Assembly: GCF_001442755.1 (NCBI RefSeq) | Contig: NZ_CP006369.1 | Coordinates: forward strand, 310,001-374,000 | Source of the DNA: Aureimonas sp. AU20 | GTDB lineage: Bacteria; Pseudomonadota; Alphaproteobacteria; Rhizobiales; Rhizobiaceae | Direction of reading: 5' to 3' | Length of the DNA stretch: 64,000 nt | Part shown: positions 16,963 to 24,546 of the stretch, in pieces | How positions within the stretch are numbered: the stretch's first letter is position 1 | Layout of the letters: each line of letters opens with the position of its first letter | Notes under the pieces: generated by a model | The model's input: the letters and a program-made list of their open reading frames with translations, nothing else | Told to the model about the DNA's origin: nothing | Database searches by the model: none | Translations under genes and position numbers: made by a program

Positions 16963-17075
16963 CGTGTCCGGAAGGTTCCGATGCGGATCGCCAAACGGTC
17001 GTGCTGTTGCCGATCCATGGATGGGCGGCATGCCGGAGCGGCGGCCTCAGGTCTTCGGTCCAAGTGGGCCTAAAG

Positions 17076-18005
17076 TCATTCGCCGTTCGCGAACGACTCC
17101 GGTCGGAGATGATCCCTCCGCCATCCCTTCGCATGATCCACAAGCGCGCGCAGCTTGGCGGGAAGGTGCCGCCGGCTGGGGTAGAACAGGAAGAAGCCGG
17201 GCAGCGGCGGGCAGAAATCCTCCAGGACGATCCTGAGCGTTCCCTCGCGCAGGGATGGCGCGAAGGTTTCGGCCATGCCGATGGTGAGGCCCGCTCCGGC
17301 CCGCGCCATCTTCACCATCAAGGCCATGTCGTTGGTGGTCACTTCGGGATCGACAGCGACAGCGAAGTCCTGCCCATCTTCACTGAACTCCCAGCGATAC
17401 GGGGCCGTATCGGCGGACGACCGCCAGCCGACGCAGCGGTGGCGTGTCAGCTCGCGCGGGTGAACGGGCGCTCCGGCCTGCGCCAGATAGGCCGGCGCGG
17501 CGACGACGATCTGGCGCTGCTCCAGGCTGACGGGAACCGCGATCATGTCGCGCTCGATCACCTCGCCCAGCCGAACGCCCGCATCGAACCCGGCGGCGAC
17601 GATGTCGAACTCGGCATCGGTCACGACGATGTCGAGCCGAACGCGGGGATAGGCGGCGGCGAACGAAGCCAGCAGATCGCCGGACAGGAAGCTTTCCGCG
17701 ATGGAAGACACCGCCAAGCGCAGGAGGCCGGAGGGCGTGTCTTCGGGCGTGGCGGTGGCCGCGATGGCTTCCTCGATCTCGGCAAGTGCGGGCGCGACCC
17801 GCTCCAGCAAGGCTTCGCCCGCTTCCGTCAAGGCGACACTGCGCGTCGTGCGTCGGAGCACCGCCGTTCCCAGCTCGTCCTCCACCTTGCGGACGGACTG
17901 GCTGACGGCCGACCGGGTGACGCCGAGCTGATCGGCCGCGGCACGGAAGCTGCGGACGCGCGCGACAGCGGCCAGCACGCGCAGAGCGTTGAGATCGATC
18001 GACAT
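17076..18005 (-). CDS. LysR-family transcriptional regulator
   Basis: A 309-residue LysR regulator. The N-terminal winged helix-turn-helix is MSIDLNALRVLAAVARVRSF, then AAADQLGVTRSAVSQSVRKVE, and the rest is a substrate-binding effector domain (for example GFDAGVRLGEVIERDMIAV). The ATG at 18005 fits the family start exactly; the longer open frame upstream is not used. It is divergent from an SDR gene that begins 96 bases away, the usual arrangement for a LysR protein and its target, so it likely controls that SDR gene in response to a small molecule. Confidence 0.88.
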   Translation of the reverse strand: MSIDLNALRVLAAVARVRSFRAAADQLGVTRSAVSQSVRKVEDELGTAVLRRTTRSVALTEAGEALLERVAPALAEIEEAIAATATPEDTPSGLLRLAVSSIAESFLSGDLLASFAAAYPRVRLDIVVTDAEFDIVAAGFDAGVRLGEVIERDMIAVPVSLEQRQIVVAAPAYLAQAGAPVHPRELTRHRCVGWRSSADTAPYRWEFSEDGQDFAVAVDPEVTTNDMALMVKMARAGAGLTIGMAETFAPSLREGTLRIVLEDFCPPLPGFFLFYPSRRHLPAKLRALVDHAKGWRRDHLRPESFANGE

Positions 18006-18101
18006 TGTCCACCCTCGCTTACCAAGCCATGCACCATTGGCTCGATAGTCGAGAAAGCGCGCCCCGGCTACCTTCCGCAAAACAAGCTGAGGTGGATGAC
18101 C

Positions 18102-18824
18102 ATGGACAAGATCGTACTCATCACGGGCGCCAGCAGCGGCATCGGCGAAGCCACCGCTCGCGTTCTGGCGGAAGCTGGAATGACGATGGTGCTCGGCGCG
18201 CGGCGGACGGATCGGCTCGATCGCCTGCGCGCCGAAATCACGGAGGCGGGCGGTACGGCACGCGTGCATCGGCTCGACGTGACGGATCGCGAAGACGTCG
18301 TGGCCTTCGCGAGGGCCGCTCTCGCGGAGTTCGGCCGCATCGACGTTCTCGTCAACAATGCCGGCGTCATGCCGCTCTCGCCCCTGGCCTCGCTCAAGGT
18401 TCAAGAGTGGGAGCAAATGGTGGACGTCAACATCAAGGGCGTCCTCTGGGGCATCGCGGCGGTGCTGCCTGCGATGAACGCCCAGGGCTTCGGTCACATC
18501 GTCAACATCGCCTCGATCGGCGGGCTTCAGGTCTCCCCGACCGCCGCCGTCTACTGCGCGACGAAATTCGCGGTGCGCGCGATCTCGGACGGGCTGCGCC
18601 AGGAGAACGACCGCATCCGCGTGACCAGCGTCTGCCCCGGCGTTGTGGAATCCGAACTGGCCGACAGCATCTCCGATGAAGCCGCACGGGCTGCGATGGC
18701 GAGCTACCGCGCGGTGGCGCTGAAGCCGGAGGCGATCGGGCGCGCCATCCTCCACGCGATCGCGCAGCCGGCGGACGTGGATACCACGGAGATCGTCGTG
18801 CGCCCGGTCGCCAACCCGGCATGA
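18102..18824 (+). CDS. Short-chain dehydrogenase/reductase
   Basis: A 240-residue classical SDR oxidoreductase. The cofactor-binding motif TGASSGIGEA is near residue 8, NNAG follows the fourth strand, and the catalytic set is S in VNIASIGG with YCATK (Y and K). An arginine pair in GARRTDR after the second strand suggests NADP preference. The ATG at 18102 is preferred to the one at 18096 because GAGGTGG ends at 18095. The stop overlaps the next gene by 4 bases. The substrate is unknown; the divergent LysR gene is its probable regulator. Confidence 0.88.
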   Translation: MDKIVLITGASSGIGEATARVLAEAGMTMVLGARRTDRLDRLRAEITEAGGTARVHRLDVTDREDVVAFARAALAEFGRIDVLVNNAGVMPLSPLASLKVQEWEQMVDVNIKGVLWGIAAVLPAMNAQGFGHIVNIASIGGLQVSPTAAVYCATKFAVRAISDGLRQENDRIRVTSVCPGVVESELADSISDEAARAAMASYRAVALKPEAIGRAILHAIAQPADVDTTEIVVRPVANPA

Positions 18825-19081
18825 ACGGCGATAAGGGCCATCCCTATGTCGGCCTATGGGTCACGGCCGACGGGCGCATCCGGCACGAACTCCTGCCAAA
18901 CGGGCGCTACGACGAAGCGCGGAACGGGCGAGCGCATGCCTACCAAGGACGCTATGTCGTGACCGGCCGACACATCGACTATGTCGACGACACCGGCTTC
19001 ACCGCCGACGGCGAGTTCGTCTCGCCCGACATTCTGCACCATGCGGGAATGATCCTGAGAAGGACTAAGGATCAGGCCTGA
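18821..19081 (+). CDS. Atu4866-like protein
   Basis: An 86-residue protein resembling the Atu4866 domain family (beta-barrel fold known from Agrobacterium). Recognisable features are HPYVGLWVTADGRIRHELLPNGRYDEARNGR, YQGRYVVTG, HIDYVDDTGFTADGEF and a C-terminal HHAGMILRR. Proteins of this family are often encoded beside SDR enzymes and may bind a small ligand, but their role is not established. It overlaps the SDR stop by 4 bases (ATGA), so the two are translated together. Confidence 0.8.
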   Translation: MNGDKGHPYVGLWVTADGRIRHELLPNGRYDEARNGRAHAYQGRYVVTGRHIDYVDDTGFTADGEFVSPDILHHAGMILRRTKDQA

Positions 19082-19096
19082 CGGCGAAGACCGGGC

Positions 19097-19124
19097 GGCC
19101 CGTGCGCACGCCTTCGCACGGGCC
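19097..19124. terminator. GC hairpin between convergent genes
   Basis: GGCCCGTGCG (19097-19106) and CGCACGGGCC (19115-19124) form a perfect 10-bp stem with an 8-nt loop, between a plus-strand gene ending at 19081 and a minus-strand gene ending at 19141. No T run follows, so it may act in both directions with low efficiency. Confidence 0.55.
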
Positions 19125-19140
19125 CGTTGATCCGAAAGGC

Positions 19141-19974
19141 TCACGAGGCGCGATCCCTCGACGCCATCAAAGCCTCGATGCGCCGGGCCGTCTCCGGCGA
19201 AGCGGGATTGTAGACGATCATGCCGAGATCCGGGCGGCCGTCCACGGCGAAGGCGGAGAACTCCAGTTCGATCAGGCCATGCTCGGGATGGCGAAGGCAT
19301 TTCAGCCCGTCCGCATGGCCGGCGACATCGTTGGCGCGCCACAGGGCCTCGAATTCGGGACTGAGCTTCGACAACTCATCCACCAGCTGCGCGATGTCGC
19401 CTTGCGCACCGGCGCGGGCGGCATCCGCCCGGAACGCGCCGACGACATAGCGGGCGACGCCGAGCCAGTCCGCCTGGGCCGCCTTGACGCGGGAATTCGT
19501 GAACATGAGACGCAGGATGTTGCGCTGCTCGCGCGGCAGCGTGCCGTAGTCGGTGAGCAGCGCCGCGGCGGCGGCGTTCCACGCCACCACATCCCAGGTT
19601 GCCGTCTTGATGATGGCCGGGCTGAATCGCATCCCGTCCAGAACGCGCTGCAGCCGGGGCGTCACGTCCTCCGGGCCTTGGTAGCGCGTCGCGGGAGGGC
19701 GCCCGAGGCCCAGAATGAAGAGGTGCTCGCGCTCAGGCTCGGTCAGCATCAGCCCAGCGGCGATCCGGTTCAGGACATCGGCGGAGGGCGCGCCGCCCCG
19801 CCCCTGTTCGAGCCAGGTGTACCAGGTCGGCGAGATGTTGGCGCGCTGCGCCACCTCCTCGCGCCGCAGGCCCGGCGTGCGCCGCCGCCCGGCGAAGCCG
19901 AACGTGGCGGGGTCCATCCGCGTGCGGCGGTTCTTGAGAAACGTCCCTAGTGCGTTGTCGGTCTCGCTCGGCAT
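19141..19974 (-). CDS. XRE-family regulator with MmyB-like ligand domain
   Basis: A 277-residue regulator. The N-terminal helix-turn-helix includes RRTPGLRREEVAQRANISPTWYTWLEQGR, and the C-terminal two thirds (from about residue 100) match the MmyB-like ligand-binding domain, a PAS-like fold, with RSPAI-type FSPAIIKTATWDVVAWNAAA. Such regulators usually control an adjacent divergent SDR or dehydrogenase gene, as here. The ATG at 19974 is preferred; an alternative upstream start at 20022 lies in the promoter region. A strong palindrome between the two genes (20044-20067) is a candidate binding site. Confidence 0.88.
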   Translation of the reverse strand: MPSETDNALGTFLKNRRTRMDPATFGFAGRRRTPGLRREEVAQRANISPTWYTWLEQGRGGAPSADVLNRIAAGLMLTEPEREHLFILGLGRPPATRYQGPEDVTPRLQRVLDGMRFSPAIIKTATWDVVAWNAAAAALLTDYGTLPREQRNILRLMFTNSRVKAAQADWLGVARYVVGAFRADAARAGAQGDIAQLVDELSKLSPEFEALWRANDVAGHADGLKCLRHPEHGLIELEFSAFAVDGRPDLGMIVYNPASPETARRIEALMASRDRAS

Positions 19975-20043
19975 GGCGATCCTGTTGGCAATTATACCCT
20001 GATAAAGTCCCCTCTTTAACACGACAGCGTTTGGGCCGAAATC

Positions 20044-20067
20044 AATCTCCGAACATGATCGGAGATT
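20044..20067. promoter_or_regulatory. 24-bp palindrome, candidate operator of the XRE regulator
   Basis: AATCTCCGA (20044-20052) and TCGGAGATT (20059-20067) form perfect 9-bp arms around ACATGA. It sits between the divergent XRE gene and the epimerase gene and overlaps the GGAGA ribosome site of the latter (ATG 20073), so a bound protein or an RNA hairpin would both limit expression. Confidence 0.55.
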
Positions 20068-20072
20068 ATCCC

Positions 20073-20978
20073 ATGCGCGTTTTTCTGACTGGTGCGACCG
20101 GGTTCATCGGCTCGCGCATCCTGCCCGAACTTCTGGCGGCCGGGCATCAGGTGCTGGGCCTGACGCGGTCCGACGCCGGGGCGCGAGCCCTATCGGTCGC
20201 GGGCGCCGAGCCCCATCGGGGCACGCTCGAAGATCTCGACAGCCTGCGCGCGGGGGCCGAGCGGGCCGATGCCGTGATCCACACCGCATTCGATCACGAG
20301 TTCAGCAATTTCGTCGCGAACTGCGAGAAGGATCGGCGAGTCGTAACCGCCTTGGGTTCAGTTCTTCAGGGGTCCGACCGGCCGCTGCTCATCACCTCGG
20401 GCGTTGCGATCGGTGATCCGGGAACGGGTCAGCCGGCAATGGAATCGGTCTTCAACACCGATCACCCGATTCCCCGCATTGCGTCCGAAGAGGCCGGCAA
20501 CGCCCTGCTGGACAAGGGCGTCGACGTTCGCGTCGTGCGGCTTCCTCAGGTTCACGACCCGGTCAAGCAGGGTCTCGTCTCGCCGCTCATCGAGAATGCG
20601 CGCGAGAAAGGCTTCGTCGGCTATATCGGCGAGGGCGCCAATCGCTGGTCGGCGGCCCATGTGCTCGATGTCGCCAAACTCTACGCACTCGCGCTCGATC
20701 GCGGGCAGAAAGGCGCGCGGTATCATGCCGTCGCCGAGGAGGGCGTCGCCATGCGCGAGATCGCCGAGGCCGTGGCCCAAGGCCTCGGCCTTCCGACAAA
20801 GTCGCTCGCGGCTGCGGACGCCCCGGCCTATTTCGGATGGCTGGCGATCTTCGCCGGGCTGGATATGCGCGCCTCCAGCGCGTGGACCCGGGACCAGCTC
20901 GGCTGGCAGCCGACCGGTCCCGGTCTGATCGCCGACCTGCAGGCGATGCGGTACGCCCTGCCGACCGCGACAGCGTAA
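20073..20978 (+). CDS. NAD(P)-dependent epimerase/dehydratase (extended SDR)
   Basis: A 301-residue extended-type SDR of the NAD-dependent epimerase/dehydratase group. It starts MRVFLTGATGFIGSRIL with the GxxGxxG cofactor motif and contains VIHTAFDHEFSNF, GANRWSAAHVLDVAKLYALAL and GWQPTGPGL near the end. The usual YxxxK pair is not evident (the expected region reads RIASEEAGNAL), which is seen in atypical NmrA- or YwnB-like members. The ATG at 20073 is preferred to 20055 because of GGAGA at 20061-20065. The divergent XRE regulator is its likely controller. Confidence 0.82.
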   Translation: MRVFLTGATGFIGSRILPELLAAGHQVLGLTRSDAGARALSVAGAEPHRGTLEDLDSLRAGAERADAVIHTAFDHEFSNFVANCEKDRRVVTALGSVLQGSDRPLLITSGVAIGDPGTGQPAMESVFNTDHPIPRIASEEAGNALLDKGVDVRVVRLPQVHDPVKQGLVSPLIENAREKGFVGYIGEGANRWSAAHVLDVAKLYALALDRGQKGARYHAVAEEGVAMREIAEAVAQGLGLPTKSLAAADAPAYFGWLAIFAGLDMRASSAWTRDQLGWQPTGPGLIADLQAMRYALPTATA

Positions 20979-20988
20979 GGGTCGGGCG

Positions 20989-21022
20989 CCGGCGACGCCA
21001 TGCTCGGGTCTGGCGTCGCCGG
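20989..21022. terminator. Strong hairpin between convergent genes
   Basis: CCGGCGACGCCA (20989-21000) pairs perfectly with TGGCGTCGCCGG (21011-21022), a 12-bp stem with a 10-nt loop, 10 bases after the epimerase stop and before the convergent aldo-keto reductase. No T run. Confidence 0.6.
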
Positions 21023-21082
21023 GCCGCCCCCGCCAAAGGAGGCCCGGCCGGGTCGCCGCTTCGGCGACGGCCGAGAAAGCGG

Positions 21083-21964
21083 CTACCGTTGGTCCGCGTT
21101 TCCGAGGCCGTCGAGTTGGCTGATGTGATCCGAGCCCAATGTCAGTTCGGCGGCGGCGACGTTCTGGTGAAGATGCGCGCGCTTCGACGTGCCGGGAATG
21201 ACGAGGATGTTGGGGCTGCGCTGGAGCAGCCAAGCGAGAGCCACCGCTTGCGGCGTCCGCCCGAGGTCGCCGGCCACCTCGCTCAGGCGATCCGCCTGCA
21301 GCGGTGTGAAGCCGCTGAGCGGGAAATAGGGGACGTAGGCGATCCCGTCCTCGGCCAGCGCGTCGATCATCGCGTCGTCGGTGCGATGCACGAGGTTGTA
21401 GTGGTTCTGCACGCAGACGATCTCGGCGAGATCGCGGGCGGTTCGCAATTGCGCCGCGCTAACGGTGCTGATGCCGATATGGGCGAGAAGCCCCTCCTCC
21501 TGCATCTGCCGCATGACCTTCATCGGCGCGGCGACGTCATCCTCCGGGCTGCCCATGCGAAGATTCACGATCGGCATCTGCGAAACGCCGAGCCGGTCGA
21601 GATTGTCCTCCACGGACTTGCGCAGGAAATCCGCGTTCCGCTCCAGAATCCACCCGCCCGCCTCGTCGCGCCAGGCGCCGATCTTGGTGACGAGCACGAG
21701 GTTCGCCGGATAAGGGTGGAGCGCTTCGCGGATCAGGCGATTGGTGACATGGGGGCCGTAGAAGTCGCTGGTGTCGATATGGTCGATGCCGAGCGACAGG
21801 GCCTCGCGCAGGACAGCTTTCGCCTCCTCCGGATCGCTCGGCTCGCCGAACACATGCGGGCCAGCGAGTTGCATCGCCCCGTAGCCCATCCGGTTGACGG
21901 ACAGCGTGGTGCCGGGAAAGGTGAAACGTCCGGCCGCAGAGGCCTTTGGGTTCGTGTCGGTCAT
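21083..21964 (-). CDS. Aldo/keto reductase
   Basis: A 293-residue NADPH-dependent aldo/keto reductase (TIM barrel). Features: VNRMGYGAMQLAGP, the catalytic Asp and Tyr in HIDTSDFYGPHVTN, the lysine in LVLVTKIGAW, and the cofactor segment VIPGTSKRAHLHQNVAA near the C-terminus. The usual HxDL catalytic histidine position reads IVNLRMG, so the histidine appears replaced, which occurs in some AKR branches. The ATG at 21964 follows GAGGAGA. It is divergent from a LysR gene 82 bases away, its likely regulator. It resembles the YajO/pyridoxal-reductase-like branch, but I cannot name the substrate. Confidence 0.86.
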   Translation of the reverse strand: MTDTNPKASAAGRFTFPGTTLSVNRMGYGAMQLAGPHVFGEPSDPEEAKAVLREALSLGIDHIDTSDFYGPHVTNRLIREALHPYPANLVLVTKIGAWRDEAGGWILERNADFLRKSVEDNLDRLGVSQMPIVNLRMGSPEDDVAAPMKVMRQMQEEGLLAHIGISTVSAAQLRTARDLAEIVCVQNHYNLVHRTDDAMIDALAEDGIAYVPYFPLSGFTPLQADRLSEVAGDLGRTPQAVALAWLLQRSPNILVIPGTSKRAHLHQNVAAAELTLGSDHISQLDGLGNADQR

Positions 21965-22046
21965 GTGTGTCTCCTCGTTTATGAGGTGAAGATCGCGCGT
22001 TCCCCCATTGTTGATAAGCCGGCCTCCGGCGAATAGCCTGTTCGGC

Positions 22047-22973
22047 ATGGCGAACAATGACGCGCGATCCTCCCTCGACGATCTTCGGGTGCTCCTTGCG
22101 GTGACGGAGGCCGGGGGCTTTCGGCGGGCCGCTCGAAGCCTCGGCCTCTCGGTCTCCACCGTCAGCGAAACGATCACGCGGCTGGAAAGCAGTCTCGGCG
22201 TGCCCCTCATCAGCCGCACGACCCGCAGCGTCATGCCGACCGAAGCGGGGCGACGCCTCACCGAGCGGGTCGCGCCACTGCTTTTCGAGGCGCGGGCCGC
22301 GCTGGACGAAGCGGCCAGCTCAGGCCCGGCGCTGCGGGGGCGGCTCAAGCTCAACGTGCCGGGCGCCGTCATGGTGGACATCCTGCCGCCGCTGATCGAT
22401 CGCTACATGGCGGCCTATCCCGATGTCCGGGTCGAGATCGTGGTGGAGGACCGGCTCGTGGACATTACCGCCGCCGATTGCGACGCCGGCATCCGCTATG
22501 GCGAGCATCTGGAGCAGGATATGATCGCCGTTCCGATCGGCCCTCGCCGACAGGAAGGGGCGCTCGCGGCCTCGCCCGCCTATCTCGCGCGCCGTGGCCT
22601 CCCCGCCCATCCCAGCGACCTTCTCGACCACGACTGCATCCGCGTCCGGATCTCGGGCGCCGCGCTCGGCCCTTGGGAGTTCGAGCGCGAGGGAGTGGAA
22701 CTCACCGTCGATCCGCCGGCGCGGCTGACCATGGGAACGGGGGGTGCGGCCGCCGCGATCGAGCTCGCGATCGCAGGCCACGGCATCGTCTACATGTTTC
22801 GCAACTGGCTCGATCCGCATCTTGCGAGCGGCGCTCTCGCGCCGCTCCTGCCCGACTGGTGGCAGCCGTTCGACGGTCCACGCCTCTACTTCTCGCGCCG
22901 CCTTGTGCCCGCACCGCTGCGGGCCTTCATCGATCTGGCAGCCGACGAGCGCTCGCGGCCGCCGTCCGCCTAG
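22047..22973 (+). CDS. LysR-family transcriptional regulator
   Basis: A 308-residue LysR regulator with N-terminal helix-turn-helix (LDDLRVLLAVTEAGGFRRAARSL, then STVSETITRLESSLG) and a substrate-binding domain containing DCDAGIRYGEHLEQDMIAVP. It is of the CrgA-like branch, like the protein at 17076-18005, with which it shares the effector-domain pattern. It is transcribed divergently from the aldo-keto reductase gene and probably regulates it. The ATG at 22047 gives the standard length. Confidence 0.88.
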   Translation: MANNDARSSLDDLRVLLAVTEAGGFRRAARSLGLSVSTVSETITRLESSLGVPLISRTTRSVMPTEAGRRLTERVAPLLFEARAALDEAASSGPALRGRLKLNVPGAVMVDILPPLIDRYMAAYPDVRVEIVVEDRLVDITAADCDAGIRYGEHLEQDMIAVPIGPRRQEGALAASPAYLARRGLPAHPSDLLDHDCIRVRISGAALGPWEFEREGVELTVDPPARLTMGTGGAAAAIELAIAGHGIVYMFRNWLDPHLASGALAPLLPDWWQPFDGPRLYFSRRLVPAPLRAFIDLAADERSRPPSA

Positions 22974-23005
22974 ACGGGACTTGGGTTCCCAGCCGAACAG
23001 CGAGA

Positions 23006-23041
23006 AAGACCCGAATGCGAAAGGGCTCGCCGCCGGGTCTT
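23006..23041. terminator. Hairpin between convergent genes
   Basis: AAGACCCG (23006-23013) and CGGGTCTT (23034-23041) form an 8-bp stem between the LysR gene ending at 22973 and the convergent DUF3617 gene. Weak evidence for a two-way terminator. Confidence 0.45.
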
Positions 23042-23075
23042 CCGTCGTCATGACGAGAGATTTACGACGCGCCGG

Positions 23076-23579
23076 TCAGCCTTTCGGCGGCACGCCCGTG
23101 GGCATCTTGATGACCTTGCCATCCGGCATGATGATGTCGCCAGGGCTCTGGCCGGCTTCGCAAGGGCCGATATAGCTGGCGTCGATTTCCATCTGGCGCC
23201 GGACGGGCTCCTTGGAGTCGGGCATTCCGATCAGCGTGGTGTCCACCTTCATATGGATCTTGCTGTCGAAGTCGCCGCTAATCGTGCTCTTTCCCGTCGC
23301 CGAGATCGGGCCGATCTTGCATTCGGATTCGCTCTCATAGCCCGCCCCGGTCTTGACCAGGGTTTGCTTGGAGCAGTTCTGCCCTGCGCCGAAAGCGCCT
23401 TGGGCCAGTTGGTCCGTCTTTTCGTCGATGCACTGGCGGACCGTGACGTCGCCATCCGGCGATTTGGTCTGGGTCTCCCACAGGCCGGCCTTGCGGGGCG
23501 GCAGTGTCTCGGCCGCGACGGCCGAACCGAGTGTCGCCAACATCGTGGCGATGCAGGCAGTAGCAACACGAACTCGCAT
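23076..23579 (-). CDS. DUF3617 family periplasmic protein
   Basis: A 167-residue exported protein. Residues 1-23 are a signal peptide ending VAAE after a hydrophobic stretch. The mature part begins LPPRKAGLWETQTK, the hallmark of DUF3617, and contains four cysteines (RQCIDEKTD, QNCSKQT, ESECKIG, GPCEAGQ) that could form two disulfides. The family is widespread in proteobacteria with unknown role. The ATG at 23579 follows GGGAG by about 7 bases. It stands alone, convergent with the LysR gene. Confidence 0.82.
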   Translation of the reverse strand: MRVRVATACIATMLATLGSAVAAETLPPRKAGLWETQTKSPDGDVTVRQCIDEKTDQLAQGAFGAGQNCSKQTLVKTGAGYESESECKIGPISATGKSTISGDFDSKIHMKVDTTLIGMPDSKEPVRRQMEIDASYIGPCEAGQSPGDIIMPDGKVIKMPTGVPPKG

Positions 23580-23928
23580 AAACGCTCCCTCGAATACCGT
23601 GGCACGAGCCACCGAGCGAGACAAAGCTAGGTTGTTCCCCCACACCGGCAAGCAAAACAGCCTCGATCGGGTCCGATCCGCAGCGGCGCAAAGCCGGTTC
23701 CGGGTCTCGTGTCGCTCCCCTTGTCTCTGCCCGATCGCGAGGCTCGAAGCCAAAAAGGCGTGGCCGTCTCTCGATCGTTTAGGGAACTAGAGACCTTCCG
23801 ACCGAGTTATCACGAAAGCTTGAACAAGCCCGCGCCGGTCCTGATCTGAAGGGAGACAGACGGGACATCGCGACCCTGCTGACGACGACGATTTCAACAC
23901 CCCTCCCACGCTGCATTCGGAGATCATG
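23580..23928. other. 349-bp intergenic region, no gene seen
   Basis: This is the divergent region between the DUF3617 gene and a small exported protein. Open frames through it lack ribosome sites and show no domain. I see no repeat or palindrome worth naming; it presumably holds the two promoters. Confidence 0.5.
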
Positions 23929-24189
23929 ATGCGCAAGACTGCAACGATCGCCCTGTTCGCCATCCTCACTCTCGCTGCCGGTCCGTCCTATGCCGCCGGC
24001 TGCCTCAAGGGCGCCGCGGTGGGAGCCGTGGGTGGCCATTTCGTCGGCAAGGGCCATTCCGTCGCGGGCGCGGCGGCCGGATGCGCCATCGGCCACCATC
24101 GCGCCAAGGTCGACGCCCGCAATCAGGCCAAAGAGCAGGCTCAGGCCCAAGCTCAGTCCCAGGCCGGGCAGCCGGCGCCGAAGAAATAA
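23929..24189 (+). CDS. Small exported glycine-rich protein
   Basis: An 86-residue protein with a signal peptide (TIALFAILTLAAGPSYA) and a mature segment GCLKGAAVGAVGGHFVGKGH followed by AGAAAGCAIGHHRAKV. The repeated small-residue spacing resembles a glycine zipper, which inserts in or crosses membranes in other families; the tail is glutamine- and alanine-rich (QAQAQAQSQAGQ). Two cysteines flank the glycine segment. The second ATG at 23929 has a better distance from GGAG (6 bases) than the ATG at 23926. No function known. Confidence 0.65.
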   Translation: MRKTATIALFAILTLAAGPSYAAGCLKGAAVGAVGGHFVGKGHSVAGAAAGCAIGHHRAKVDARNQAKEQAQAQAQSQAGQPAPKK

Positions 24190-24273
24190 GGCCTGGTTCA
24201 GTTCGATATTGATGGGAGGGTCGGCGAGCGCCGGCCCTTTCCTTTTCTCCCGCCGGCGGCGAACCGCTGAGCT

Positions 24274-24546
24274 TCAAACGCGGGACGGCGGCGACAGAAG
24301 CCGCAAGGGCAGCGTGGATGTCGGCGGCGTGTCCGGGTCGGATCGGGAACGAGCGCTCGCGCTTCGCAAGGTTTCCTCCAGCGCCCGCCGCTCGCGGCGA
24401 ATGAATGCGAGCGCGGCGTCTCGCGATACGAAGAGCCCGCCGCAGCGATTGCATGGTCCTTCCACGAGCCAGCATCCCCGGCCGTTGGGCCGCAGCGTGA
24501 AGGCCAACGGGTCGAAAGCGCTCTCCCATTCGCGCAGGGCACTCAT
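24274..24546 (-). CDS. Small hypothetical protein coupled to DapA-family gene
   Basis: A 90-residue protein with no domain I can name. The core reads GCWLVEGPCNRCGGLFVSRDAALAFIRRERR; the CNRCG pair could bind a metal with the preceding cysteine, but two more ligands are not evident. The C-terminal third is serine- and proline-rich. Its ATG overlaps the stop of the upstream DapA-family gene (ATGA), so it is translationally coupled to it, which supports it being real. The start of a shared function is unknown. Confidence 0.55.
   Translation of the reverse strand: MSALREWESAFDPLAFTLRPNGRGCWLVEGPCNRCGGLFVSRDAALAFIRRERRALEETLRSASARSRSDPDTPPTSTLPLRLLSPPSRV

Noticed and set aside
16779..17143. Minus-strand frame of about 120 codons over the possible small RNA
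   Set aside because: No ribosome site, no motif, and it runs through the terminator on the other strand.
16884..18101. Extended upstream start for the SDR gene
   Set aside because: The upstream extension runs antisense through the LysR gene; the ATG at 18102 has a ribosome site and the family N-terminus.
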